NCBI GenBank assembly: GCA_907163345.1
Contig: CAJQUN010000400.1
Coordinates: 248,001 to 312,000, forward strand
Length of the DNA stretch: 64,000 bases
Reading direction: 5' to 3'
DNA from: Haberlea rhodopensis
Taxonomy: Eukaryota; Streptophyta; Magnoliopsida; Lamiales; Gesneriaceae
Part shown: piece after piece, positions 23,601 through 34,876 of the stretch
Layout of the letters: the number at the start of each line of letters is the position of its first letter
How positions within the stretch are numbered: the first letter of the stretch is position 1
Made by a program: the position numbers and the translations under genes
Notes under the pieces: generated by a model
Told to the model about the DNA's origin: nothing
The model's input: only the letters and a program-made list of their open reading frames with translations
Database searches by the model: none

Positions 23601-24134
23601 TGGATCTATAAGTGGAGAAATAAAAGTGAAGGTATAAGTGGAGAAATAAAAGTTGAAGGCTAAGCTGGTGCTGGTTTTTCAATCGGATGTAGATGATTTC
23701 AAATCGATGTTCAGATTTTTATTTAAGCTTAATGGTGGTGTTGTGTCTTGGAAAAGCTCCAAGCAAGACACCACAATGGATTCCATCAATGAAGCTGAAT
23801 ACATTGCAGTATACGATGCAACAAAGAGGCAGTTTTGATATGAAATTTCATCCAAGAGTTGTTCTAGTGCAGTTGACACAATCCCTGTGTATTGTCACAA
23901 CAGTTGAGCTATTAAAAATAGCCAAGATCTCATCAGAATCCATACATATATTGAGAAAATATCATCTAATGAGAGAGATGATATATGTGACATCATTATC
24001 GAGAGAGCTGTTTCAATATAAAATTATATCAGATCCACTGACAAAGTCTTTATAACGATTGGTGTTTGTCAGACATCCTGGGAAGATGGTCTTGAGACAC
24101 ATTAGTAGTTGGCTTTGGGGAAAGTGAAAGATAT
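20697..24134 (+). mobile_element. strongly decayed Tork/TNT-like Ty1/copia element, coding part
   Basis: Traces of the whole polyprotein appear in order and broken in every frame. A gag zinc-knuckle relic (CFHCW) lies near 21499. An integrase-core relic (LIHMDVC) lies near 22011-22031, and a TPYTIWIEKS trace of the integrase C-terminus near 22147. RT starts MDSMYTNKVWTLV at 22617, with WIYKRKLRVD and FKARLVGK. The VDDNIL catalytic motif lies near 23128, and RNase H has GGVVSWKSSKQDTT near 23733, EAEYIAVYDA near 23792 and ISDPLTKSL near 24028-24054. A stretch of integrase is missing. A purine-rich tract (GGGGAAAGTGAAAGA) precedes the 3' LTR. Confidence 0.75.
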
Positions 24135-24451
24135 TGTTGTCATACATAAGTTAAGTAAATCAATAGTTGATTGATTGTACTTGTAATCTTCTTATGACAA
24201 AACTTTGTTTGAATATTAATATATATGACATTTCTTCATCTGTTTTTACCCATGCATCATGATGCATTGATGAAGTCCTATAGATTCCTATAGTCCATAG
24301 AATGTGGTTACGCATATGATTGTGAACATTAAATACATTCTCGACTGTGATTTCTAAAAGTTCCTAGTCGATGAGCCTTCGAGAATGGGATATCGATGTA
24401 TGCTCGCTACAGACTGATATCATGATGTTTCTAATGTAATGCACCATGTTT
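24135..24451 (+). repeat. left part of the copia 3' LTR, interrupted by Athila-3
   Basis: It starts TGTTGTCATACATAAG after the purine tract. It stops near 24451, where the Athila-3 leader (AAAAGCAATTCAGGCC) begins. The remainder is at 31739-32971. Confidence 0.6.
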
Positions 24452-24600
24452 AAAATAAAAGCAATTCAGGCCTTGTATATCGTCGCATATACTTCAAAAA
24501 TCAAGAAACAAAATATTTCTCAAGTACTAAATAAAATAAAAGTTCTAAATCAAAACTAAGATTACTTGGCACAGTATTAGAATTAAACTATATTATTTAA

Positions 24601-24618
24601 TCCCCGGCAACGGCACCA
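24601..24618 (-). other. second primer-binding site, downstream of the 3' LTR of Athila-3
   Basis: The minus strand reads TGGTGCCGTTGCCGGGGA, seven bases after the LTR end. It matches the tRNA-Asp type primer site of Athila elements with one change. Its position after the 3' LTR is abnormal for a single element. Confidence 0.8.
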
Positions 24619-24625
24619 AAAAACT

Positions 24626-26085
24626 TGTTGCGTGCAAAACGTATCGCAAGCTTACGATGTCAAGTTTTAGGATATGGATATGAATACGGATGTCGAACCC
24701 ATGACGATTGGTCTATAATATTAATTAAATACTTGTGCTAGATGGTCTTAATCCTATTTAGAAGAACGAGTAGTGTTGTTGGTGTCAAATAACGTAAATC
24801 ACTAACTAGCAGTTGCAACAATTCAAGAGAATTAATTACGAGAAGCATTCTAGAGGTCCGATTTCACTTGATTATCAACTATGTTTCTTATGATCAATTA
24901 TAATATTATAGATTTATCTAGTTTATTAGGCAAGAATTCTTAAGTGTTTCCTACTCCCTTTCCCAACTGATAGTAGAAATTATCATTCAATACCAACCTT
25001 GATATCCCTATCTAAGATTAAATATCAAACAATATTGATGGCACAATAATTCTTTCAAAGGCTTCAATGAAGTTATACGTGTGTCGATGATATAAACATA
25101 CACGATGTGTTTTCCTTTGTCCTGTTCACAATCCCCTCTCACGAGTGATAGTTCACAAACAAATATTACAATTAAATCAATGGCCAGTCAATTAAATTGC
25201 ATTCAAATCAAGAAAAAACACATAAACCATGTGATAAATCCTAATATGTAAATCAGTCAAACCAAAACATAATATCCAATCAAGCTACGTCTTCCCCCTA
25301 GAAAGAAGGGATTAGTTCATCCTAGAATTCATAAAACACATAGATATGTTTGAGAAATTCGTAAACGAACGAAAGTAAGAGATACAAAGCAATGTTGAAG
25401 CAATTCTCCGTCCACATATGAAAGCCGCCTTCGTTTTGTGATGAAATCCTTGCCCTTGGAATCCTAGTAGCCCCCTCAATGTGTCATGCCCTTGAAAGAG
25501 TGTCAAAAGTCCCAAAAAGAATTATAGGGTTCGAGTTTTAAACCTAGCAGCCGCTAAATGGGATGGACTCGTGTAGCGATTGATCTTTGTTCTCCAGCGA
25601 TCGATCTCTGCGTACTTTCAAAAATCTTCTTTTGGCAATCGATCTCTACATTTCAGATATCGATCCTTGTTTTACCAAATTTGTTTCCCAACATTCCGTC
25701 CATAGAGATCGATCTCTATTTTTATGGAGATAGATCTCTGTTTTCAGGGGTCAATCTCTATTTTTATGGATAACGATATCTGTTCAGGGATCGATCTCTA
25801 TTTTCAGGCGATCAATCTCCATTTCAGGGATCAATCTCCATTTTCAGGCTATCAATCTTTGATTGCAGATTCTTCATCTTCGATTTTTCTTCTTTTTCTT
25901 GTCTTGCTTTGACTTTGTTCCACCATTTTCTTGTTATTTCATCCCCTTTTCCTTCTCATAGCACTCATCCTTAAATGGATTCCTGTAAATAGAAAAACAG
26001 ACACAGAACGCGTAATTCTGATCGAAAAACCAACATCAATCCAAAAGAAATGAAAGAAATAATAAGTGCAAAAACACACTTATCA
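24626..26085 (-). repeat. 3' LTR of Athila-3 (1460 bp)
   Basis: It starts TGATAAGTGTG (26085) and ends GCACGCAACA (24626). It is nearly collinear with the 5' LTR at 30290-31738, with scattered substitutions and small indels. It carries palindrome array 5. Confidence 0.85.
25576..25858. repeat. GATCGATCTC palindrome array 5 (Athila-3 3' LTR)
   Basis: A variant of the family motif: GCGATCGATCTCT alternating with ATTTTCAGG or similar. Starts near 25578/25599 and 25637/25658 are 21 bp apart. 25706, 25728 and 25750 are 22 bp apart. 25789, 25810, 25829 and 25850 have steps of 21, 19 and 21. At 25703-25720, ATAGAGATCGATCTCTAT is a perfect 18-base palindrome. Confidence 0.8.
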
Positions 26086-26102
26086 AACCCCCTAAACTTA
26101 GA
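26086..26102 (-). other. polypurine tract of Athila-3
   Basis: The minus strand reads TCTAAGTTTAGGGGGTT just before the LTR start TGATAAGTG. Confidence 0.85.
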
Positions 26103-27949
26103 TTTTTGCTAGTCCCGAGCAAAATTAAAACAAAATAAAAGTAACAAACATGAAAACAACACACATTCAAAAGACTCAAGTTGTGTAACGATCAATCATG
26201 ATTGGCCTCCAAAATTCATGGTCTAGTATTCAACTCAATTTTCATGTCACCCTCAAACCAAAGAGATTTTTATTCACATACATCAATAGGACTTTTCACG
26301 GTATCATTTTGGTTTCAAACTTATTGTCCAATATAATGGTTGGCTTATAATAAGAATGGACAACATCAATCAAGGCAATGCGACATGTGTGTGTGAATGT
26401 CAGCTCATACTCATCAAATATGTCTCTCGAGAGTCCATAGGCTTACTTTTCATAACCCTCTCCACTATTATATTGGACGATATGACTCGGTCAGTAGGAC
26501 TTTCTAAGCTTGTAATGTATGGCTTCGGCTCATGGCTTCAACAAAAGATAAAGAATTCAAATGATAAGTAAGTCAGATATATGTTATTGTGCACTCCATC
26601 TTCACTCTTCATTACCCTTTGGCTTATTCATCATTCATTTTTCTTGATTTTCACCCCTCAATAATTTTATCTCTCATCAAACAACTCATTTTCTTTTACA
26701 CATTCAAATCATCCACTACTTTTCCACCATCATTTGGTTTTTTCTATTCATTCAACTGTTTTCTTCTTTTCTCCCGTTGGTTTATTTTCAATTATGAACA
26801 TTGGGAGATTTTGAAAATACGCGCATCAGGGCTTACTCAATCAAGGGTATGAAACGATGTATAAGCTAGAATAGGGTGGCTGATATAGGATTCGAAATGA
26901 TGCCGAATAGGGGTTAATCATGTGCTTAAGCACATGCCATTCCATTTTTTCATTGAACTCAAAGGGGGTTACTAAGGTATAAATGATGTTATTAGGTGGC
27001 TCGGAAGGCTCAAATTATTCAAAAATCGCCTAGACCATACCTAAGCCATATAACGTCTGTATTTTGCCTCGAAGGATACTCAAGCAAGTTTTAGACTTTT
27101 CTCAATTCACATTCAAATTATATGATTTGACTATCGTGCTCGATCATTGTCTCAAAACCAAGGTAATACCGAATTTTTTTTTTTTTGAATGAGACTCTAC
27201 AATTGATATACAATTCATTTGAGTCCACTCCTTTTACTTTTAGGCTCAAACAGGGCTAATATGGCAGTATATATCAATGAATCAAGGCCCAAATAAATTC
27301 CAAAGATTGCCTATATCGTTTATACACTCACATCAATCAACTGAGTAGTAAAATCATAAGATCCACCAAATACAGCGAACTAAATGTTCAAAATTTTCAA
27401 AATTAAGCAACAATTCCCATCATCGGCCTCACAATTTAATTATATACAACTTATGAATCGACAAAAAAACAACCTATAAAACAAAATCAAATCAAACTAA
27501 ACATGAATTGAGGCAAATCATGCAAGGTGTGATGGCATGCAATTCATATGACCCCCCTAAACTTAAGGTTGTGCATTGTCCTCAATGTACTGAACTGAGA
27601 AAAAATTAGAACGAGGCACATACCTGTTTCGACGACCGTCAGTAGTCATCGTTCTACTCATCATCCTGATCATGGGGATAGGGTGGAAACTTCGGTGGCT
27701 ATGGTGGTTGGAGACTATAAATGAGACGACTTTGGGTAAGAATGGCATCAAAAACAAAAAATATTAAACTAAGAATCAACAAAACAAAAAAATCTAAAGG
27801 ATATAAAACTTGTTGCCTCCCAAGAAGCACTTAGGTTATAGTCGTCAGCCAGACTTTGCGGCACTTTCAACCATTTGTTACTCGTTGTTTGGAGGGGTTG
27901 CGCCTGTCTTTTACCCTCCACACTTGCTTGAACTTATCTATCTTCTTCT
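26103..27949 (-). other. 3' noncoding region of Athila-3 with ORF2 relic and hairpin
   Basis: Below the protease (minus strand) comes the leader GCTTCTTGGGAGGCAAC near 27811-27830. A relic near 27640-27720 resembles the proline/aspartate-rich end of ORF2; its last codons, GATGACTACTGACGGTCGTC, match Athila-1 at 5785-5805. The hairpin CATTG...CAATG (27574-27587) and a purine tract (27552-27568) follow. The remaining 1.45 kb to the polypurine tract has no gene. Confidence 0.65.
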
Positions 27950-28672
27950 TTAGCTTCTTCCAACTTTTCTGATAGCAGTGACCACTTTGTGCAGGTTTCC
28001 AGACATATCAATCTTGCAACATTGCTCAACTCTCTCAGTTGTCGGCATTTGGACCTTCTTACAATCCTTTGGCTTCTCCATGACACGTGGGGTGGTAGCC
28101 ATTTTAAACACATTAAAAATGACTTGTTCATCTTCAACCTGCATTGATAGCTCGCCCCTTTTTACATCTATTTTTGTTTCCCCTGAAGCCAAGAACGGTC
28201 GTCCCAAGATTAGCAGCATCTCTTTGTCTTCTTGTATATCTAGAATAATGAAGTTTGCTGGAAGGTAGAGTTTGCCCACTTTCACTAACACATCTTCCAC
28301 TATCCCGTGAGGGTATGTGAGAGACCTATCCGCCATTTGTAGTGTGATGTTTGTTGGTTTCGCCTCCCCAAGTCCTAATTTCCTGAAAACATATAGAGAC
28401 ATTAAATTTGTACTAGCTCCAAGATCACATAAAGCTTTAAAAGAAGAACTACCAATAATACAAGGGATAGTAAAACTCCCTGGATCTTTCAATTTCAGTG
28501 GCAGCTTCTTTTGGAGGATTTCACTACATTCTTCAGTCAGATTCACTATCTCAAAGTCTTCCATCTTGCGCTTCCTAGCTATCACGTCTTTCATGAACTT
28601 TGCATAATTGGGTATTTGTTGCAAAGCATCAGCAAAAGGAATGTTGATATGAATTTTCTTGAAAATTTCCAA
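27950..28672 (-). pseudogene. Athila-3 gag end and aspartic protease
   Basis: A 240-codon open frame. It opens with the gag C-terminus (INIPFADALQQIPNYAKFMKD), then the retropepsin: CIIGSSSFKALCDLGASTNLMS with the DLG catalytic triad, LQMADRS, GIVEDVLVKVG, NFIILD and LLILGRPFLA. The protease fold looks complete. After it the frame continues into a short basic stretch and stops; RT never follows. A stop in the upstream frame near 28735 separates it from the rest of gag. Its role would be to process gag of the same or related elements. Confidence 0.75.
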
Positions 28673-28735
28673 GAACTTTGCAAACTGATCATCTATTGCC
28701 TCTTCTTGAAGCTTTGAGAATATGGAAGAGTAGGC

Positions 28736-30161
28736 TTATACATTGGAGGTTTCACGGGTTGAGTGCCATGATGCTTTTTTTTTTACTTCCTTAGAGGTTT
28801 CAACTAACTTTGGAGTTTCTTCCTTTGGTGATTCATTAGTATGTACATATTCTGAAATTTCATTACCACTTCTCACTGTGATGGTATGACACTGTTCTTT
28901 TGGGTTGACCTCGGTATTGCTAGGAAACATCCCCGACTGTTGATGATTCATAGCATTTGCAAGTTGACCCATCGATACCTCACGATTTCATTGTGGCACC
29001 CTTATTGTTCATTTGAGTCTCAATATTGTTCAGCCTCATCTCATTATGCTCAAACCTTTTGGATGATTCAGTTACAAAAGTACCAACTAAATCTTCAAAA
29101 GAAGGGTTACCTTCATTTTTCTGAGGTACATATCTAGGAGGCGGTTCATAGCATTCTTGTTATTGGCATAGGAAAAATTCTCATGATTTCGGTATCCAAG
29201 ATGGTATTCATTAGTCACAGGATTACCTCGATAAATGTTTGGATACCTATTATTCAAGAATTGAGCTTGCTCTTGATTCGGATCCTCTACAGTTAATGAC
29301 ACTCCATCAGCAGCAGCGCAAACTCAATAGTAGGCAGAGCCCCTTGCTTGTTCATGATGGCAACCTGCGTAGTAAGAGCAGCCAATTGTGCAGATAATGT
29401 AGTAAATTGATCAGCTTCGTACATACCTGCTGGCTTTCGCACCAGTGCTCGCTCGGTTGGCCAATGGTAACTGTTGGCAGCCATTTGCTCAGGTAATTCA
29501 TATGCATCCTCGATTGTCTTGGAGAAAAGAGTTCCTCCTGCTGCAACATCCAATATAATTCGAGTGGGACGGTTCACTCCATTGTAAAACAGCTGGATTT
29601 GCACCCAGCTCTTGTAGTTATGCTGTTCTGAGCAAGTGTTTGAAACGTACCCATGACTCATACAACTGTTCAGAATCATGCTGCTTAAAGGTGCTGATCT
29701 CAGTCCTTAACAAGGCTGACTTTGCTGGTGAACTTTGCCAGAAATTTGGATGCCATGTCATCCCATGTCGTGATACCACCGAAAGGCGCAGTCTGATGAT
29801 GTCCTCAGTAACACCATGTATCTTTATAGTGTCTGCTATCTCAAGAAAGATCATCAGATGGAGATTAGGATCAGTCAAAGCTGAACCACATATTGGTTTT
29901 GTTGCACCATGTTGATCAATGCCGGCTTCAGTTCAAAATTGTTTGCACTAATGGCCTACGAGCAATACCAGAGTAGTTATTATTGATCACTGCTTTAAAG
30001 TGATCTCTAATAGCTATTGGAACAGCTTCAGCTTCGTGATTTTCTGCAGCCATTTGACTCAACTTGTCCCTTCTTGCTTTACGTAGTCGTCGAGCAGTTC
30101 TTTTGATTTCGGAATCAAATAAAAACAATTCAGGCCTTGTATATCGTCGCATACACTTCAA
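28736..30161 (-). pseudogene. Athila-3 gag, with frameshifts
   Basis: The capsid-type protein of Athila, in pieces. 30161-29928 is the basic start (RTARRLRKARRDKLSQMA), ending in the LVQTILN stretch. 29878-29618 and 29679-29293 carry the retrotransposon gag core: ISTFKQHDSEQLYESWVRFK, VQIQLFYNGVNRPTR, DVAAGGTLFSKT and ALTTQVAIMNKQ. 28972-28736 is a glutamine- and lysine-rich linker (CHTITVRSGNEI) before the protease. At least three frame changes separate the pieces. No zinc knuckle is seen, as is normal for Athila. Confidence 0.75.
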
Positions 30162-30264
30162 AAATCAAGAAACAAAATATTTCTCAAGTACTAAATAAAA
30201 TAAAAGTTCTAAATCAAAACTAAGATTACTTGGCACAGTATTAGAATTAAACTATATTATTCAA

Positions 30265-30282
30265 TCCCCGGCAACGGCGACA
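30265..30282 (-). other. primer-binding site of Athila-3
   Basis: The minus strand reads TGTCGCCGTTGCCGGGGA, seven bases after the 5' LTR end. It is complementary to a tRNA-Asp type 3' end with a small change. Confidence 0.8.
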
Positions 30283-30289
30283 AAAAACT

Positions 30290-31738
30290 TGTTGCGTGCA
30301 AAATGTATCGCAAGCGTACGATGTCAAGTTTTAGTATATGGATATGAATACGGATGTCGAACCCACGAGGATTGGTCTATAGTATTAATTAAATACTTGT
30401 GCTAGATGATCTTAATCCTATTTAAAAGAACGAGTAGTGTTGTTGGTTGTCAAATAACTTAAATCACTAACTAGCAGTTGCAACAATTCAAGAGACTAAA
30501 TTATGAGAAGGATTCTAGAGGTCCGATTCACTTGATTATCATTTATGTTTCTTATGATCAATTATAATATTATAGATTTATCTAGTTTATTAGTCAAGAA
30601 TTCTTAAGTGTTTCCTACTCCCTTTCCCATGTGATTGTAGAAATTATCATTCAATACCAACCTTGATATCCATATCTAAGATTAAATATCAAACAATATT
30701 GATTGCACAATAATTCTTTCAAAGGCTTCAATAAAGTTATACGCCTGTCGATATAAACATACACGATGTGTTTTCCTATGTCCTATTCAGAATCCCCTCT
30801 CCCGAGTGATAGATCACAAACAAATATTACAATTAAATCAATGGCCAGTCAATTTAATTGCATTCAAATCAAGAAAACACACATAAACCATGTGATAAAT
30901 CCTAATATGTAAATCAATCAAACCAAAACATAATATCCAATCAATCTACGTCTTCCCTCTAGAAAGAAGGGATTAGTTCATCCTAGAATTCATAAAACAC
31001 ATAGACATGTTTGAGAAATTCATAAACAAACGAAAGTAAGAGATACAAAGCAATGTTGAAGCAATTCTCCGTCCACAGATGAAAGCCGCCTTCGTTTTGT
31101 GATGAAATCCTTGCCCTTGGAATCCTAGTAGCCCCTCAATGTGTCATGCCCTTGAAAGAGTGTCAAAAGTCCCAAAAAGAATGATAGGGTTCGAGTTTTA
31201 AACCTAACAGCCGATAATTTTTAATGGGCTGGACTCGTGCAGCGATTGATCTCTGTTCTCCAGCGATCGATCTCTGCATCATTACTTTTCAAAATCTTCT
31301 TTTGGCGATCGATCTCTACATTTCAGAGACGATCGTTGTTTCACCAAATTTGTTTCCCAACATTCTGTCCATAGAGATCGATCTCTAGTTTTATGGAGAT
31401 CAATCTTTATTTTCAGGGATCAATCTCTATTTTTATGGGGATCGATCTCTGTTCAGGGATAAATCTCTATTTTCAGGCGATCAGTCTCCATTTTCAGGGA
31501 TCAATCTCAATTTTCAGGCGATCAATCTCTGATTGCAGATTCTTTTCGATTTTTCTTCTTTTTCTTGTCTTGCTATGACTTTGTTCCACCATTTTTTGTT
31601 ATTTCATGCCCTTTTCCTTCTCATAGCACTCGTCCTTAAATGGATTCCTGTAAACACAAAACGAGTAATTCTGATCGCAAAACCAACATCAATCCAAAAG
31701 AAACGAAATAAATAATAAGTGCAAAAATACACTTATCA
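30290..31738 (-). repeat. 5' LTR of Athila-3 (1449 bp)
   Basis: It starts TGATAAGTG (31738) and ends TTTGCACGCAACA (30290). It pairs with the LTR at 24626-26085. The high flank (GTTGTATACTTTG) is the interrupted copia LTR. Confidence 0.85.
31242..31530. repeat. GATCGATCTC palindrome array 6 (Athila-3 5' LTR)
   Basis: The counterpart of array 5 at the same LTR position, with independent base changes at several sites (GATCAATC, GATCAGTC). Confidence 0.8.
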
Positions 31739-32971
31739 GTTGTATACTTTGATTTAATGAATGATCACGTGTGGGTCACAAAGTTGTTATTTTTGGTATT
31801 CAGTGATGTTGTCAGAGGCCTATGATTGTCGTTGGGGGTTCACCACTGATCTTGATGAAGTTTTTATATATATGATTCGAAGAATATCTGGCCAGAGTGG
31901 GTAGTGCTTCTGAAAAATGTGTTTTTCATGTACGCACATAATGAATCATATAGTGTGAAACAAATACATAGTTATTGAAAGCATAAAAGGCCTCAACCAA
32001 CCAATGCCCTAGATTCAATCGGGACATATGAGTGAAAGGAATGTACTGCACGCGAACTATGACTGACAGGTTATCGTTCGTTGCTAGTCATTTGTATCTA
32101 GGTCTTCGTGAAGCGCAGATGCTAGGCGCTACCCACGATCGGTAGGTTGTTACTGGAATTATATTTCGATCATTGTCTATTAAATGAATTTAATTGACAA
32201 TGTGGCATTCAGGGTAATCCCAAAGAAGTTGTTTGACTTCTAAAATCACAAAGGTTGTGATCTTACTGCTATGATACACCCGAGCCTCGCTGAGTCACAA
32301 TCAACCGGCCGCCGATCTATCCATGATAATTGAGACTGAAATGTTAAGTGCTCAAATTGAATGATTTAAAGAAGGTGAATTTAATTTTTGAAAGCTCCTC
32401 ACTTTAGTGGAGTTTCTATATTTGAAAATGTTCATTTATAGAAAGTTCTAAAATTAAAATGTTTAACAAATTTATGTCTCATAATTATGTACATTGGTAG
32501 TACACCAAGTTGTTCATTTGGATTGAATTACTTGGATTATGAGTTTGTAGTTTTGTGTTGGCTTTTTGACAAGTGAGAGATGGTTAACATAAATTTCCTG
32601 CAAGCCAAATATTGGTCCGATGGGCTTTATGAACCCTAGCCCAATTAACTGCATATTACAACTATAAATATGTTAGTCCTAGCTAGAGTTATGGAGAACC
32701 AATCATTTCATTCAATACACTCAATCTCATAGAAAAGTTCATACCAAACTAGCACTGGTGCTGAGCTTGTAGATCTGGTCAGGTTGATTGGAGTTGAGGG
32801 ATCACCACTATCAGATTTACGTCGGTGAATTGTAATCTTTTTTTCCGTGCATTTATATTTGATATTTGCATGATTATATGAATCTAGCGCGATCGTCTGT
32901 CCCTGGGTCAGAATTGTTTATGTTTTATTTCCTCTGCGTTTGGATCTGACGCAGGGGACAGAAACCCAACA
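31739..32971 (+). repeat. right part of the copia 3' LTR
   Basis: It ends GACAGAAACCCAACA at 32971, complementary in style to the TGTTG start at 24135. It includes a TATA-like ACTATAAATATG near 32660-32672 and a leader-like end. It is assigned to the element at 20697-24134 by position, orientation and termini; no 5' LTR copy is available to prove it. Confidence 0.5.
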
Positions 32972-34152
32972 CGAATCTCCGTTCCCAGATGTAATCTCTT
33001 TGTCTTGTGCTAGATCACTTGCCCTTCAATAGGTAGCCATCATCTCTAAATATGATACTCTCAAAACCTAGCCTATGATGAGTAATGTCCAAGAGAGTCC
33101 AAATTCCTTCTAAGTGGTGTAGCCCCCGAGCATATAAGGTATTTGAAGAAGATAAAACATTTCATATGTTGCTAGGCGTAAATGCCCCGAGTGATGTGTG
33201 GCGTAAATACGCCTATTGGTATGCAAACATTCATGGTTTGCCGCGTATTAGGCGTATTTACGCTTCATAAGTATGGCCAACATTTTAATATATAACATGT
33301 TCAGCATACAATTACACCATCATCTCAATGTGTATAACCTGAGATGAATAATCATGATGAGATAAGTATGACCGGCATTTTCCTATATGAAATGTTAACT
33401 TTTTAACCTTTGTTTGATCTATGTTTTTATTATATATTTGATTGTTAATAAAAAAATTAATTTAGAAAATTTAATAAGTCAAAAAAATTTATTTGACCAA
33501 AATTATGTCTCAAACGAACCCAATTATTACCATACATAGTATAAGAATGTAATATATGAAATAGGGAAATAACAAAATTAATCATGCAAGTTAGACTAAC
33601 GTTTTGAGTATTTTATTTAGTCACATTTTAGTTCAATAACTTTATTTTTGTTTTATAATCTTAATTTTTGTCACTGGAGGAGAGCTGAATTAGCGCCGCA
33701 TCACGTCAATAATATCTGATGCAACATCAACACTCCTGGTGAAAAATAAATTGAAATTGCAAGAAAAAAGTTATTTCACTAAATGTGACTATTTATAGGA
33801 TAAATATTATAACGAGATCAACTCATGACCAATACGTAATATTTTGTAATGAAATAAATAACCAATATTTGATCGCGGTAGAAAAAAAACTGTACTAAGC
33901 AACCGACCAATAAGGATGGACCTTGGCATCATTAAGAATCTAGTAAAGATATTCGGTTTTGCTTGCAGAACTAAATCGCATTAGACGAATTATTTGATTT
34001 AAATATTGTATAAACTCTTTGATTTTTAAATATACATAAAAAAACCATTTTCACCACTAAATAATTATTTTTATTACAGTCGATCTGTTAGATATTTTAA
34101 TTGAATGACAAAAAAAATAAAAAATTGAATATGTTCTTATTTTATTTCTGCC
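32972..34152. other. AT-rich intergenic DNA with a possible MITE
   Basis: No coding frame, RNA gene or retroelement terminus was found. It contains three GGCGTAAAT-type words (33175-33265) and imperfect terminal inverted repeats at 33566-33850. It looks like old host intergenic sequence. Confidence 0.5.
33566..33850. mobile_element. possible MITE with long imperfect terminal inverted repeats
   Basis: The left arm TCATGCAAGTTAGACTAACG ... TAGTCACATTTTAGTTCAAT (33582-33650) pairs with the right arm reading inward from 33828, TCATGAGTTGATCTCGTTAT ... TAGTCACATTTAGTGAAAT. The interior, about 120 bases, has no coding. The outer ends and a target duplication are not certain. The long imperfect arms resemble Mutator-type MITEs. 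Confidence 0.45.
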
Positions 34153-34694
34153 TGTGGAAATCAGTTGTCAATATATATATATATATATATACTGTAAGAT
34201 GATTGAATGGACAGGATTAAAACAAGTTGATCCAATGGACAAGAGGGATTGAGTTTGCATATAAAAGGAAAGGCAGTAGAATACGGTTACTAGAGAGAGG
34301 TGAGTAACGCATGCTTTCTAAAATTGCAACCAAAAGTCTTCTGAATACAGAGTGCGAGAGGATCAAGCTAAGGGTTCTTCTGCTTCGAAGATTACACGCG
34401 ATCTAGGTGTTTTCTGCATCGAAACAGGGAAGAACAAATCCTAATTCTCTTCTCTAATTCCTGATGTAATAAAGTTGACGGAATTGTGTTTAAATCTCTG
34501 TGAAGACTTGTATCTTGTAATCGGTTTCTTGATCATAGTGGATTCAGTTAGGGTGTTAAACCCGAACCTTGGATGTAGGATCGTTTCTGATCTGAACCAA
34601 GTAAATTCGTTGTCGATTTACGTTCTTATCTTTCTGCATTGAATTTATCTTGATTGGTTAGTTTCTGGAATGTTTTCGTAATTGATTCTTAACA
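34153..34694 (+). repeat. 5' LTR of the young copia element (542 bp)
   Basis: TGTGGAAATCAG ... TTCTTAACA. A TATA-rich (AT)n run near 34172-34191 and the segment CATATAAAAGG near 34258 may be promoter parts. Only the downstream region matches a TATA box of ordinary form (TATAAAAG). Confidence 0.9.
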
Positions 34695-34697
34695 GAT

Positions 34698-34710
34698 TGG
34701 TATCAGAGCC
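34698..34710 (+). other. primer-binding site (initiator Met tRNA type)
   Basis: TGGTATCAGAGCC, three bases after the LTR end. It is the canonical plant copia primer site. Confidence 0.9.
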
Positions 34711-34876
34711 AGGTTCTCTTAAGAATCTTGAATCGTTCTGTTTTCTTTGCGTTGGTTTATATCTCACATTCTTGACTCATAATATTTTCTTTGTTCTTCC
34801 AATTTTTTTCTTGTATACTGAGTCCCTGATTCGATCTGAACCAAGAAGATCTACTGGCCACAGATCATTCCTAATC

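Larger units (their letters stand above)
24452..31738 (-). mobile_element. Athila-3: gag/protease-only Athila element with an extra leader copy
   Basis: Minus-strand order: 5' LTR (31738-30290), tRNA-Asp type PBS, gag, protease, a short noncoding stretch, an ORF2 C-terminal relic, the hairpin with polypurine-like tract, 3' noncoding DNA, the polypurine tract and the 3' LTR (26085-24626). A second PBS and 150 bases of 5' leader then follow (24625-24452). RT, RNase H and integrase are missing. The two LTRs are similar in sequence and length (1449 and 1460 bp). The trailing PBS-leader means two elements once shared this LTR. Confidence 0.8.

Noticed and set aside
33085..33270. 61-codon plus-strand frame as a small gene
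   Set aside because: No start context, no family pattern, and it spans the GGCGTAAAT palindromes.
34172..34191. (AT)n run as a TATA promoter
   Set aside because: Simple microsatellite with different lengths in the two LTRs; TATAAAAG further in is the better candidate.
34698..34710. Match to the 3' end complement of a tRNA (TGGTATCAGAGCC)
   Set aside because: It is a retrotransposon primer-binding site, not a tRNA gene; no cloverleaf surrounds it. No tRNA or rRNA gene was seen in the window.
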